DNA of 64,000 nucleotides. It comes from Lentisalinibacter sp964427415 (GTDB lineage: Bacteria; Pseudomonadota; Gammaproteobacteria; Steroidobacterales; Woeseiaceae). Below the pieces are notes generated by a model. That model was not told the origin of the DNA and did not search any database. It saw nothing but the letters and a program-made list of their open reading frames with translations. The position numbers and the translations under genes are program-made. The stretch lies in contig CAYRUH010000007.1 in assembly GCA_964427415.1 (NCBI GenBank), positions 43,336 to 107,335 of the forward strand, written 5' to 3'. Positions within the stretch are counted from its first letter, which is position 1. Every line of letters starts with the position of its first letter. Shown piece after piece: positions 8,637 through 17,792 of this stretch.

Positions 8637-9614
8637 TCAGGGCAAGCGGAAACAGTCGAGATCGTCGGCAGCGGCGAGCGGGCCGTCGTAGTGCTCGCGC
8701 ACCCGCCGGATATTGCCGTCCAGATCTCGCAGGCTGCGCGCCATGAAATGGCTGAGCACGAGCCTGCGGGCCGCTGCCCGATCCGCCACGCGACCGATCT
8801 CGCCGGGCGTCGCATGGAGCCGGCTCGCGGGCCCGCCGATGCCCTCAGGGATGGCCATGTGCATGACCAGCAGGTCCGCTTCGCGGGCGAAGTCGATGAA
8901 GCTCTCTTTGGAGCCGTTCTGGTCGCCCGAGAAGACGATCGAGGTCTCGCCGATCTGCACACGGAACGCCAGCGCCGGCACGATGCCGTGGGGCACGTGC
9001 ATGGCGTCGATCACGAGACCGTGCTCGCCTTCGAACACGCGCATTGCACCGGAGTCGTCGTTGACCCGCACCGTATCGATGGCAGGCAGCCCACCCGTGC
9101 CGTCGAGATACCCGGACAGATAGCGGTACGCCCCCGCTTCCGCGCTCAACAGGCCGTGGAGGAATCCGTCCAGGTCCGGGAAGCGGTCGCTGCCCGAGGG
9201 CCCCGCAACCCGCAGCGGCGCCGAACGCGGCGAGAACGAGCCGGATTTCAGCAGCGCCGGTAAGTCGGCGGAGTGATCGGTGTGGAAGTGACTGAGACCG
9301 ATAAAGGCGAGCGCCGCGAAATCGGCGCCGGTTTCGCCGAAACGCAGAAAGGCTCCGGCACCCGCATCGATCAGGACCCGGGACTCGCCATCGATCCAGA
9401 CGACGTAAGCCGTGGAGGCGCGGCCGTCGTCCGCGATGGGCCCGCCGGAGCCGAGTACCTGCAAGGCGACGCCGGGGTCGGCGCAGGCAGCGGCCTGCGC
9501 ATTAGCCGAAACAAGTAAGGTTGAGGCCATGAGCAGGCCGAACCCGGCACCTGCCCATCGGCGCGCAAGGGCCGCAGCCGATGCCGCCGTCGTCATCGCT
9601 CTGATCATCGCCAT
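8637..9614 (-). CDS. Secreted metallo-beta-lactamase-fold hydrolase
   Basis: A 325-residue protein with a long signal peptide (cleavage near AQA, about residue 42) and an MBL fold of the RNase Z/AttM-like branch. Visible features are VLGSGGP (about 53), the metal motif SHFHTDHSADLP (about 108-119), HVPHG (about 209), FSGDQNG (about 228) and LSHFMAR (about 292). The phosphodiesterase-like motif set with periplasmic location suggests a hydrolase acting on a small molecule or lipid; the substrate is unknown. The first ATG is at 9614, with others at 9608 and 9596. Upstream DNA contains a scaffold join. After collapsing it, this gene starts about 19 bases behind the preceding small membrane-protein gene. 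Confidence 0.85.
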   Translation of the reverse strand: MAMIRAMTTAASAAALARRWAGAGFGLLMASTLLVSANAQAAACADPGVALQVLGSGGPIADDGRASTAYVVWIDGESRVLIDAGAGAFLRFGETGADFAALAFIGLSHFHTDHSADLPALLKSGSFSPRSAPLRVAGPSGSDRFPDLDGFLHGLLSAEAGAYRYLSGYLDGTGGLPAIDTVRVNDDSGAMRVFEGEHGLVIDAMHVPHGIVPALAFRVQIGETSIVFSGDQNGSKESFIDFAREADLLVMHMAIPEGIGGPASRLHATPGEIGRVADRAAARRLVLSHFMARSLRDLDGNIRRVREHYDGPLAAADDLDCFRLP

Positions 9615-9801
9615 GGCACCTCGATACCGGATTTCAGTCCAGATCGNNNNNNNNNNNNNNNNNNNNNNNNNNNNNNNNNNNNNNNNNNNNNNNNNNNNNN
9701 NNNNNNNNNNNNNNNNNNNNNNNNNNNNNNNNNNNNNNNNNNNNNNGTCATCGCTCTGATCATCGCCATGGCACCTCGATACCGGATTTCAGTCCAGATC
9801 G
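9592..9801. other. Scaffold join: 100 N flanked by an identical 55-bp overlap
   Basis: The 55 bases before the N run (9592-9646) are repeated exactly after it (9747-9801). This is what two unmerged contig ends sharing a 55-base k-mer overlap look like. The true sequence very probably contains the segment once, without Ns. It is not a biological direct repeat. Confidence 0.92.
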
Positions 9802-10217
9802 GCCAGCGCTTCCAGCGTCTCGTCGCGGACCCGATCGATGGCCGCGGTAATGCGCTGTTCCGCTTCCGCCTCGTTGCCGAGCCCGCTCCAATTGTCGTTC
9901 CAGGTGGCCCGCAGCTGGTCGCTCGCCTCGCCCACGTGACCGGGCATGATCGCGGACAGGTCGTCGAGCAGCAGCACGCGGGTCCAGCCCGCGCGCGGAT
10001 TGCCCCGGTACTCGTCCCGATCATAATGGCTGAAGAACACGATCTGCTGCAATTCGCCGAGCGTCAGGATCATCTCGAAGCCGGCAGCACGCAGATTGCG
10101 GTTGTGCTCGGTGAGCTCGTTGCGCCAGGTGTTGTAGGTCAGTCCAACCAGCGCCACGACCAGGCTGATCAGGGCAACGACATTACGCCGGACCTGCTCC
10201 CTGAAACTATTCTGCAT
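9789..10217 (-). CDS. Small membrane-anchored protein of unknown function
   Basis: A 142-residue protein starting MQNSF. It has one transmembrane helix (about 13-31) after a basic N-terminus, followed by a mostly helical, charged C-terminal region of about 110 residues rich in W, D, R and E. I recognise no domain. The frame opens earlier (10292), but the extra 25 residues are arginine-rich and non-conserved-looking, and the ATG at 10217 begins a sensible membrane anchor. It lies directly upstream of the secreted MBL-fold gene on the same strand once the scaffold join is collapsed. Confidence 0.65.
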   Translation of the reverse strand: MQNSFREQVRRNVVALISLVVALVGLTYNTWRNELTEHNRNLRAAGFEMILTLGELQQIVFFSHYDRDEYRGNPRAGWTRVLLLDDLSAIMPGHVGEASDQLRATWNDNWSGLGNEAEAEQRITAAIDRVRDETLEALADLD

Positions 10218-10451
10218 GGCGGCATACCTCCACCGGATTCGCGCTTTGCGCCCCGCCCCGCCAACGTCTGCCGGCGGCAGAGCAAGGGCCATGGATTATT
10301 GATACCCTGCGCCTCGCAGGGTCCTGCCCGGCACCGTAGCCGCTCGGAATAAACACGGTAAAAAAGCGGTCCGGTTCATGGCACGGGCGTCTTCCCGGCC
10401 GCGCTCCGTCACACTACCGCGCATGATAACCAGCCTGAGAGGGTATTACAG

Positions 10452-12116
10452 ATGAAAGCTTCTGATCTACTGGTCCGCTGCCTGGAGGCCGAGGGCATCG
10501 AATACATCTTCGGTGTGCCCGGCGAGGAGAACGCGGACTTCATGCTCTCGCTGGAGGCAAGCGAGAAAATCCGCTTCGTGCTCACCCGCCACGAACAGGG
10601 CGCGGCGTTCATGGCGGAGATCTACGGGCGCCTCACGGGTAATCCGGCCGGCTGCCTGGGCACGCTGGGGCCCGGCGCCACCAACCTCATCACCGGCGTG
10701 GCCGATTCCAACATGGACCGGGCGCCGATGCTGGTGCTGACCGGGCAGGGCTCCACCCTGCGTCTGCACAAGGAGTCCCACCAGATCATGGACGTGGTCG
10801 GCATGTTCGAGGCGGTCACCAAGTGGGCCACCACTATCCACAACGCGCGCACCATCCCCGAGATCGTCAGGAAGGCCGTGCGCCTCGCGCGCACCGAGAA
10901 GCCGGGCGCCGTGCACATCGAGCTGCCCGAGGACGTGGCCAAGCGCGAGGTGGAGGCCGAACCGATGGAGCCCCGGCGCTTCCGCCGCCCCGGCCCGGAC
11001 GACAAGATCACCGACCGGGCCTTCGCCATGCTGGCCGAGGCGAAACACCCGGTAATCATCGCCGGCAACGGCGCAATACGCCGCCGGGCCTCGAAGCAGC
11101 TCCGCATCTTCTGCGAGTCCACCGGCATCGGCGTGCTGAGCACCTTCATGGCCAAGGGCGCGGTGGACATGGACGCCGACTACTGCCTCTACACCATCGG
11201 CCTGGGCGCCAAGGACATCCCGACGCTGGCCATCGACGAGGCGGATCTGGTGATCACGCTCGGCTTCGACATGGTGGAGTACCACCCGCGGCTGTGGAAC
11301 CCGGACCGGGACAAGACCATCATCCACGCCGACTTCCTGCCGGCCGAGATCGACCAGCACTACCATCCGGAGGTGGAACTGGTGGGCGATCTCGCTCACA
11401 CGCTGTGGATGCTGAACGAGCGGGTACGCGAGCGGGGACTGCCGGACTTCGATCTCGCCTCCCAGCGGGCGGTTCGCGAGCGGATGAGCGCAGAGCTCGC
11501 CGCCTGCGCCGAGGACGATACCGAAGGCGCGATCCGGCCGCAGAAGATGCTCTGGGACGCCCGCCAGGTGATGGGTCCGGCGGACATTCTGTTATCGGAC
11601 GTGGGCGCCCACAAGATGTGGATTGCGCGCCACTTCCATTGCCACGAGCCCAACACCTGCCTGATACCGAACGGCTTCTGCTCCATGGGCTCGGCCCTGC
11701 CCGGCGCGATCGCGGCAAACATCGTGCATCCGGACAGGAAGGTGCTCGGCATCGCCGGCGACGGCGGTTTTCTGATGAACGTGCAGGAGATGGAGACGGC
11801 GCACCGGCTGGCAAGCGATATCGTCATGCTGGTGTGGGAAGACGGCGGCTACGGGCTGATCAGCTGGAAGCAGGAGGACGAGTTCGGCCGCCACACCGCG
11901 CTCGGCTTTGGCAACCCGGACTGGCTGCAGCTCGCAGAGTCCTTTGGCTGGAGCGGCCACCGGGTCGAGCGCTCGACGGAGTTCCGGGCGACACTGGAAG
12001 CGGCGTTCGCAGAGCCAGGCCCCAGCCTGGTGGTGGCGCCGGTGGACTACCGGGAGAACCGGGAGCTGACCCGCCGGCTGGGCGAGATCATCGGCGCCGG
12101 AATCGTGGGAGGTTGA
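10452..12116 (+). CDS. Acetolactate synthase-like ThDP enzyme (AlsS type)
   Basis: A 554-residue thiamin-diphosphate enzyme with all three domains: the Pyr domain with catalytic glutamate E48 in RHEQGAAFMAE, a central NAD/FAD-like domain (about 190-325), and a PP domain with GDGGFLMN (436-443). At the Mg2+-ligand position it has an Asp (D464, in VWEDGGYG), as in catabolic AlsS (WND) rather than the NN of anabolic IlvB/IlvI. No small regulatory subunit gene follows. Instead an aldehyde dehydrogenase begins six bases after the stop, then a glutamate-synthase-like gene. The partner genes suggest it makes or consumes an aldehyde or 2-oxo-acid product rather than feeding branched-chain amino-acid synthesis; that is inference. 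Confidence 0.85.
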   Translation: MKASDLLVRCLEAEGIEYIFGVPGEENADFMLSLEASEKIRFVLTRHEQGAAFMAEIYGRLTGNPAGCLGTLGPGATNLITGVADSNMDRAPMLVLTGQGSTLRLHKESHQIMDVVGMFEAVTKWATTIHNARTIPEIVRKAVRLARTEKPGAVHIELPEDVAKREVEAEPMEPRRFRRPGPDDKITDRAFAMLAEAKHPVIIAGNGAIRRRASKQLRIFCESTGIGVLSTFMAKGAVDMDADYCLYTIGLGAKDIPTLAIDEADLVITLGFDMVEYHPRLWNPDRDKTIIHADFLPAEIDQHYHPEVELVGDLAHTLWMLNERVRERGLPDFDLASQRAVRERMSAELAACAEDDTEGAIRPQKMLWDARQVMGPADILLSDVGAHKMWIARHFHCHEPNTCLIPNGFCSMGSALPGAIAANIVHPDRKVLGIAGDGGFLMNVQEMETAHRLASDIVMLVWEDGGYGLISWKQEDEFGRHTALGFGNPDWLQLAESFGWSGHRVERSTEFRATLEAAFAEPGPSLVVAPVDYRENRELTRRLGEIIGAGIVGG

Positions 12117-12122
12117 GACGAA

Positions 12123-13538
12123 ATGAATGCGGAAAGCGGGACCAGCGTGCTGGATGTGATCTCACCCTACAGTGGCGAGCGCATAGGCGAAGTGCCGACG
12201 GTAGGTCAGGAGGGCATCGAGGAGGCGCTCGCTAGCGCGAGCACGCTGTTCGCGGCCCGGGACCAGTGGCTGGCGCTGCACCAGCGCGTCGCGATCCTCA
12301 ACCGGCTGGCGGACCTCATGGATGAGCGCCAGGAGGAACTGGCCCGACAGGCGGCGGCCGAGGGCGGCAAGCCACTGCTCGACTCGAAAGCCGAGGCGGC
12401 CCGTGCCGTCGATGGCGTCCGCATTGCCATCGAGAGCATCCGCAGCAAGGCCGGTGAGGTGATACCGATGGACGGCACCGCAGCCGGAGCCGGACGGATC
12501 GCCTTCACCACGAAGGAGCCCATCGGCGTCGTGGTCGCGATCAGCGCCTTCAACCACCCGCTGAATCTCATCGTCCATCAGGTCGTACCGGCGATCGCGG
12601 CAGGCTGTCCGGTGATCGTCAAGCCGGCCGAGGACACGCCATTGTCCTGCCGGAGCGTCGTCTCCATGCTGCACGAGGCCGGCCTGCCCCCGCAGTGGTG
12701 CCGCTTCGTCATGCCCCGGGATCTCGCCCTCGCCGAAGCGCTGGTCACGGACCCGCGGGTGGGTTTCTTCTCCTTCATCGGCAGCGCGAAAGTGGGCTGG
12801 ATGCTGCGCTCGAAGCTCGCGGCCGGCACCCGTTGCGCATTGGAGCACGGCGGCGCGGCACCGCTGATCGTCGCGGCGGACGCGGATCTCGACCAGGCCA
12901 TACCGTCGATCCTCAAAGGCGGTTTCTATCACGCGGGACAGGTCTGCGTCTCCGTGCAGCGCGTATTCGCCCATCGGAGCATTGCCCGCGGCCTCGCCGA
13001 ACGTCTGGCCGAGGGAGCGCAAGCGCTGGCGACGGGCGATCCCCTGCTGGAGACCACCGAGGTCGGGCCGCTGATCCGGCCGAAGGAGGTCGATCGTGTT
13101 GCCGAGTGGGTTACCGAGGCGGAGCAGGCCGGCGCCAGCCGGCTCGCCGGCGGTGAACGGCTCGACGGCAACTGTTACGCGCCAACCGTGCTTCTGGACC
13201 CGCCGGATCAGGTGCGCGTATCCCGGGAGGAGGTGTTCGGACCGGTCGTATGCGTGTACGGCTATGAGGAACTCGACGACGCGCTGGCGCGGGCCAACGC
13301 GCTGCCGTACGCATTCCAGGCCGCGGTGTTCACCCGCAACCTCGACACCGCGCTGCGTATCTACCGCCGCATCGATGCCTCCGCGGTGATGGTGAACGAC
13401 CACACGGCGTTCCGCGTCGACGGCATGCCCTTTGCGGGACTCGGCGCCTCGGGATATGGCACCGGCGGCATCCCCCATACCATCGCCGACATGCAGGTGG
13501 AGAAGATGATGGTGCTGCGATCCGGCGAGATCGCCTGA
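12123..13538 (+). CDS. NAD(P)-dependent aldehyde dehydrogenase
   Basis: A 471-residue ALDH-superfamily enzyme. Catalytic C275 (GQVC), general base E241 (LEHGG), oxyanion N144 (FNHP) and cofactor-contact K167 (VKPAE) are all present. Length and motifs match the succinate-semialdehyde/phosphonoacetaldehyde/lactaldehyde dehydrogenase group, which is too broad to name a substrate. Six bases separate it from the ThDP enzyme upstream, so the pair is very probably one transcript, with the ThDP enzyme possibly releasing the aldehyde that is oxidised here. Confidence 0.9.
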   Translation: MNAESGTSVLDVISPYSGERIGEVPTVGQEGIEEALASASTLFAARDQWLALHQRVAILNRLADLMDERQEELARQAAAEGGKPLLDSKAEAARAVDGVRIAIESIRSKAGEVIPMDGTAAGAGRIAFTTKEPIGVVVAISAFNHPLNLIVHQVVPAIAAGCPVIVKPAEDTPLSCRSVVSMLHEAGLPPQWCRFVMPRDLALAEALVTDPRVGFFSFIGSAKVGWMLRSKLAAGTRCALEHGGAAPLIVAADADLDQAIPSILKGGFYHAGQVCVSVQRVFAHRSIARGLAERLAEGAQALATGDPLLETTEVGPLIRPKEVDRVAEWVTEAEQAGASRLAGGERLDGNCYAPTVLLDPPDQVRVSREEVFGPVVCVYGYEELDDALARANALPYAFQAAVFTRNLDTALRIYRRIDASAVMVNDHTAFRVDGMPFAGLGASGYGTGGIPHTIADMQVEKMMVLRSGEIA

Positions 13539-13584
13539 CGCCGGCTCCGCACGGCCTACACGCAGCAATCACAGGGATCGGAAC

Positions 13585-15102
13585 ATGCAGGATATCGGCA
13601 CCTTCGTCTTCACCGCGCTGGAGTTACTGGCGTTCCTTTTCATCTTCGCGCTCGGACTGGGCGTGCTGGCGGTTGCCGTCCTCTACGTCGCCGACAAGTC
13701 CCAGAAGACCCATACGATCCGGCGCAACTACCCCGTCATCGGCCGCGCCCGCTACCTCTTCGAACACCTCGGCGAATTTTTCCGCCAGTACTTCTTCGCC
13801 ATGGACCGCGAAGAACTGCCCTTCAACCGCGCCCAGCGCTCCTGGGTGTACCGGGCGGCGAAGAACCTGGATAACACCATCGCATTCGGTTCCACCCGTG
13901 ATCTGCGCCCGGAAGGTACGGTGATGTTCGTGAATTGCGCCTTTCCGACGCTGGAGGAGGATGCGGTGCCGCCGCAACCGGTTACCTACGGTCCGTATTG
14001 CGAGCACCCTTACAGCACGGCGTCGTTCTTCAATATCTCGGGCATGAGCTATGGCGCACTCTCGACGCCGGCCGTGCGGGCCCTGTCTCTGGGCGCGGCG
14101 AAGGCTGGCATCTGGCTCAACACCGGCGAAGGCGGTCTGTCGCCCCATCACCTGGAGGGGGGCTGCGACATCATATTCCAGATCGGCACCGCCAAGTACG
14201 GTGTGCGCGACGGCGCCGGGCATCTGAGCGATGAGAAATTGCGCGAGGTGGCGGCCCACGACGCGGTGCGTATGTTCGAGCTGAAGCTGAGTCAGGGTGC
14301 CAAGCCCGGCAAGGGCGGCATCCTGCCCGGCGGCAAAGTCACCGCAGAGATCGCACGCATACGGGGCATCCCGGCCGGTGAGGATTCCATCAGCCCCAAC
14401 CGGCATCCGGAGATCGACAGCGTGCAGGACCTGCTCGACATGATCGGGCACATCCGCGGCGTTACCGGCAAGCCGACGGGCTTCAAGGCGGTGGTCGGCG
14501 CCTATGGCTGGCTGGATGCACTCTGTGAGGAGATTCATCGGCGCGGCATCGAATCCGCGCCGGACTTCATCATGGTGGACAGCGCCGACGGCGGCACCGG
14601 GGCGGCGCCGATGGCGCTGATGGACGACGTCGGACTGCCGCTGCAGGAATCACTGCCGCTGGTCGCGGACCTGCTGCAGCGTCACGGTCTCAGGAAAAGG
14701 ATCCGGCTCGGCTGCGCGGGCAAACGGGTGAATCCGACGGAAGTGGCCTGGGCACTCTGCGTCGGCGCGGATTTCGTGGTCTCCGCGCGGGGTTTCATGT
14801 TCGCGCTGGGCTGCATCCAGGCCTTGCAATGCAATCGCAATACCTGCCCGACGGGAGTGACGACGCACAATCCCAAGCTTCAGCGCGGCCTCGTGCCGGA
14901 AAACAAAGCCGAGCGCGTCGCCAGTTACGCGCATAACATCATGAAAGAAGTGGGGATCATCGCTCATTCCTGCGGCGTGCCGGAACCCCGTCGGCTGCGC
15001 CGGCAACACGCCCGGGTGGTCACCGAAGCCGGCCGAAGCCGATCGCTGGAAGAGTTGTACCCGGCTCCCGCCTCGACGAGGGAGCCGGCCGCGGGAATCT
15101 AA
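13585..15102 (+). CDS. Membrane-anchored FMN-binding glutamate synthase-like protein
   Basis: A 505-residue protein whose N-terminus has one or two transmembrane helices (about 8-36). It is followed by the FMN/3Fe-4S domain of glutamate synthase large subunit: SGMSYGALS (about 152-160), the NTGEGG loop (179-184), KPGKGG and the cluster cysteines C410, C416 and C421 in C-x5-C-x4-CP. The glutaminase and GltD parts are absent. Family members are common beside ALDH or alcohol-dehydrogenase genes, but their reaction is not firmly established. It is third in the operon with the ThDP enzyme and ALDH. Its stop overlaps the end of the convergent anti-sigma gene by four bases. Confidence 0.87.
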   Translation: MQDIGTFVFTALELLAFLFIFALGLGVLAVAVLYVADKSQKTHTIRRNYPVIGRARYLFEHLGEFFRQYFFAMDREELPFNRAQRSWVYRAAKNLDNTIAFGSTRDLRPEGTVMFVNCAFPTLEEDAVPPQPVTYGPYCEHPYSTASFFNISGMSYGALSTPAVRALSLGAAKAGIWLNTGEGGLSPHHLEGGCDIIFQIGTAKYGVRDGAGHLSDEKLREVAAHDAVRMFELKLSQGAKPGKGGILPGGKVTAEIARIRGIPAGEDSISPNRHPEIDSVQDLLDMIGHIRGVTGKPTGFKAVVGAYGWLDALCEEIHRRGIESAPDFIMVDSADGGTGAAPMALMDDVGLPLQESLPLVADLLQRHGLRKRIRLGCAGKRVNPTEVAWALCVGADFVVSARGFMFALGCIQALQCNRNTCPTGVTTHNPKLQRGLVPENKAERVASYAHNIMKEVGIIAHSCGVPEPRRLRRQHARVVTEAGRSRSLEELYPAPASTREPAAGI

Positions 15103-15353
15103 TCCTTGCGCCGCCTGTGCGTGAGAGCCACCTGAACCAGTTCCTCCGGCACGGAATCCGGTACCGGGGCATCGGGCGCATCGAAGGCATCAAGGCCGAG
15201 CTCCACGGTGCGGCGGTACTGGCGGACGAACTCGGCGCACTCCCGGCACATTTTCACGTGTACCCAGCACAGACATCTCCGCCACACGGGCAGGCCGCCC
15301 TCCAGATAGTCGATCATGAATTCGTCGAATTCCCTGCAGCTAAGCATCAGCAT
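15099..15353 (-). CDS. Anti-sigma factor-like zinc-finger (zf-HC2) protein
   Basis: An 84-residue cytoplasmic protein with the HC2 zinc motif: C6 followed by H-x3-C-x2-C (HVKMCREC). There is no transmembrane helix, so it would be a soluble ZAS-type anti-sigma factor like ChrR/RsrA rather than a membrane sensor. Its ATG lies inside the 3' end of the ECF sigma gene (14-base overlap, or 8 if the second Met is used), the standard sigma/anti-sigma arrangement. Zn/cysteine chemistry suggests possible redox sensing. Confidence 0.75.
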   Translation of the reverse strand: MLMLSCREFDEFMIDYLEGGLPVWRRCLCWVHVKMCRECAEFVRQYRRTVELGLDAFDAPDAPVPDSVPEELVQVALTHRRRKD

Positions 15354-16017
15354 CGGCCTCCCCCCGCAGCAACGGCTCGATCAGTGTCCTGAGCGCCGAG
15401 CGTGCCCTGTGCAGGCGCGTTTTCACCGCATTCTCGCGGATGCCGAGTATATCTGCAGTCTCCCGAGTGGAATAACCGTCTATGTCACGAAGCAGCAGCA
15501 CAAGCCGGTAATCTTCGCCCAGTGCATCGATCTGCTCGCGCACGAAACGGCGGCGCTCTTCCTGCTCCACCAGTTGCTGCGTCGCCATCGGACCGGCGGC
15601 AGCACCATGACCGTCAAGACGTCGGCCGTGCTCATCGAAACGGGGCAGCAGGTCTTCTATCGGTTGCTCCCGCCGGCGGCGGCTGCGCCTGAGCGCCATG
15701 AGCGACTGGCGTATCGCCACGCCGCGGATCCAGTACTGCAGGCTGCTCCGTCCCTGGAACTTATCGATCCCGTCAATAACGGCGATGAAGGTCTCCTGGA
15801 ATACGTCCGCGGCATCCGCCTCGGACCCGAGGTAGCGGCGAGCCACGCCGAGTACGACAGGTCCGTACTGGCGGACCAGTGTCTCCTGCGCCTCGCGGTC
15901 GCCTCGCAGAACCGCCGCGGCCAGCCGGTGATCCGCGGCGTCCGCGCCGTGAACATCCGGATCATCGCCCGCCTCACCGGCAATTTCGGCCGTCCCCGGC
16001 CGCGTAATGCTCACCAT
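15340..16017 (-). CDS. ECF-type RNA polymerase sigma factor
   Basis: A 225-residue group 4 sigma factor. Region 2 spans about 32-105, with the DVFQETFIAV helix and the YWIRGVAIRQSL segment that melts and reads the -10 element. A linker of about 35 residues follows, then region 4 (about 155-215) with the HTH segment STRETADILGIRENAVKTRL. It is followed by its overlapping zinc-finger anti-sigma factor. Divergent from mlaFEDB across 181 bases, so it could control that envelope operon, but no promoter motif proves it. Confidence 0.9.
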   Translation of the reverse strand: MVSITRPGTAEIAGEAGDDPDVHGADAADHRLAAAVLRGDREAQETLVRQYGPVVLGVARRYLGSEADAADVFQETFIAVIDGIDKFQGRSSLQYWIRGVAIRQSLMALRRSRRRREQPIEDLLPRFDEHGRRLDGHGAAAGPMATQQLVEQEERRRFVREQIDALGEDYRLVLLLRDIDGYSTRETADILGIRENAVKTRLHRARSALRTLIEPLLRGEADADA

Positions 16018-16198
16018 TCACCCGCCTCCTTTCTGCGTCCGACACCCCGCAGCTGTCCCGGTTCCATAGCGCCCGCACGGCACCGGGCCGTCTCCGCCAT
16101 CTTCCGAACGCTGCGGGATCGTAACCTTTGCGGCCGCCGGGGCAACTTCATGGCTGAGGAGCGTAATTGCAGGGCTCGGGTAGCAGGACAGGCAGGCA

Positions 16199-17011
16199 AT
16201 GAGCACCGAAGAGAATCTCGTGCAGATTGACGATCTCCACTATGCCCGGGGCGCCCATAGGCTGTTCCACGGTATCGATATAGCCGTGCCGCGCGGCCGC
16301 GTGACGGTCATACTCGGCCCGAGCGGCATCGGCAAGACAACGCTGCTGCGCCTGATCACCGGCCAGTTGCAACCCGCACGCGGCAGAATCCTGTTCGACG
16401 GCAGGGGTGTCTGTCCGTGTTCCGCGGCCAGGCTCTACGCCATGCGCCGCAGGATCGGGGTACTGTTCCAGAGTGGAGCACTGCTCAGCAACCTCGACGT
16501 GTTCGATAACGTCGCCTACCCTCTGCGCGAACATACGGATCTACCCGAGCCGCTGATCCGCCAGATCGTGCTGATGAAGCTCCAGGCGGTAGGCCTGCGC
16601 ACCGCCTGGAGCCACATGACATGGGAGCTCTCAGGCGGCATGGTCCGACGCGTGGCGCTCGCCCGCGCGCTGGTGATGGATCCGGAACTGGTCATCTACG
16701 ACGAGCCGTTCGCCGGTCTTGACCCGATCGCAGCAGCGGTCATTCTGCGCCTGATCCGGGACATCAATGATTCGCTCGGCATCACGAGTCTGGTCGTCAC
16801 CCACGACATTGCACGCTTAGAAGCGCTTGCCGACCACTGTTACCTGCTCGTCGACGGAGAAGTAGCCGCCGGCGGAACACCGGACAAACTGCGCAATAGT
16901 GCCTCGCCCATCGTGCGGCAGTTCATGGAAGGACGGGCAGACGGCCCGGCCGCGTTTCACCGGCCGGGGCCCGGTTATGAGGAGATATTGCTTGAGATGA
17001 GGGGCGCATGA
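16199..17011 (+). CDS. mlaF: MlaF, ATPase of the Mla phospholipid ABC transporter
   Basis: A 270-residue ABC ATPase powering inner-membrane phospholipid exchange through MlaFEDB. Walker A is GPSGIGKTT (about 40), the signature is LSGGMVRRVALARA (about 142), Walker B is LVIYDEP (about 166), and the switch His is in VVTHDIA. The gene order mlaF-E-D-B with ATGA overlaps fixes the assignment. No mlaC or mlaA is in the window, so the periplasmic shuttle must be encoded elsewhere or be absent. Confidence 0.93.
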   Translation: MSTEENLVQIDDLHYARGAHRLFHGIDIAVPRGRVTVILGPSGIGKTTLLRLITGQLQPARGRILFDGRGVCPCSAARLYAMRRRIGVLFQSGALLSNLDVFDNVAYPLREHTDLPEPLIRQIVLMKLQAVGLRTAWSHMTWELSGGMVRRVALARALVMDPELVIYDEPFAGLDPIAAAVILRLIRDINDSLGITSLVVTHDIARLEALADHCYLLVDGEVAAGGTPDKLRNSASPIVRQFMEGRADGPAAFHRPGPGYEEILLEMRGA

Positions 17012-17790
17012 CCGACCTGGTCCGGGACTGCTGGCGCACCTTCCACGGTTTCACCGCGACTTTCGGTGCCTTCCAGCTGTTCTCGTTACGGCTGTTGCGC
17101 CACGTCCCGGCTGCACTCGTGCGTCCCCGTCTCGTCAGCGAGCAGATCTATGCGCTCGGCGCACTCTCGCTGGTCCTCATCATGTTCGCCGGTACCTTCG
17201 TCGGAATGGTCCTCGCGCTGCAGTCCTATGCGACGCTGATCGAGTTCGGATCCGCCGATTCCATGGGCGCGTTCGCCGCCGAGGCGCTGGTGCGCGAGCT
17301 CGCCCCTGTTGTTGCCGCCCTGCTGTTCGCCGGGCGGGCCGGCAGCGCCGTCGCCTCGGAGGTTGGACTGATGCGGGCTACCGATCAGATCTCCGCGCTG
17401 GAGATGATGGCCGTCGATCCGCTCAGCCGCATCATCGCGCCCCGGGTTATCGCGGGCGTCACGGTCGTCCCGCTGCTGGCGGCGATTTTCGCTGCGATGG
17501 GGATACTCGGAGCCTATTTCATCGCCGTGATCCTGCTCGGCATCGAGGAGGGTCCATTCTGGAACGAGATCGCCCTGCGCGTCGACCTGCGCGAGGATGT
17601 CTTCAGCGGCGCGCTCAAGAGCCTCATCTTCGGGGCCTCCGCCAGTCTCATGGCGGTATTCGAGGGCTTCCATGCCGCGCCGTCCGCCGCAGGAATCAGC
17701 CGGGCGGCGACCCGGACCGTCGTCATCACGTCAGTCTGGATACTCCTGCTGGATTTCATACTGACGGGCATCACACTGCCGGAGTTTTAG
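17008..17790 (+). CDS. mlaE: MlaE, permease of the Mla phospholipid transporter
   Basis: A 260-residue permease of the MlaE/YrbE family with an amphipathic N-terminal helix and about five transmembrane helices. The conserved ELAPVVAALLFAGRAGSA block and the following Glu-rich coupling helix (EVGLMRATDQISALEMM) dock on MlaF. The ATG overlaps the mlaF stop (ATGA), and mlaD begins two bases after its stop. Confidence 0.93.
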   Translation: MTDLVRDCWRTFHGFTATFGAFQLFSLRLLRHVPAALVRPRLVSEQIYALGALSLVLIMFAGTFVGMVLALQSYATLIEFGSADSMGAFAAEALVRELAPVVAALLFAGRAGSAVASEVGLMRATDQISALEMMAVDPLSRIIAPRVIAGVTVVPLLAAIFAAMGILGAYFIAVILLGIEEGPFWNEIALRVDLREDVFSGALKSLIFGASASLMAVFEGFHAAPSAAGISRAATRTVVITSVWILLLDFILTGITLPEF

Positions 17791-17792
17791 CA

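Noticed and set aside
9592..9801. Direct repeat suggesting a mobile-element target duplication
   Set aside because: The copies abut a 100-N run exactly and are 55 bp long, which fits contig overlap, not a transposon duplication.
11757..11857. Apparent loss of the NN metal-binding pair in the acetolactate synthase-like enzyme
   Set aside because: Catabolic AlsS enzymes also carry Asp at the second position of this pair, so the site is normal for that branch.
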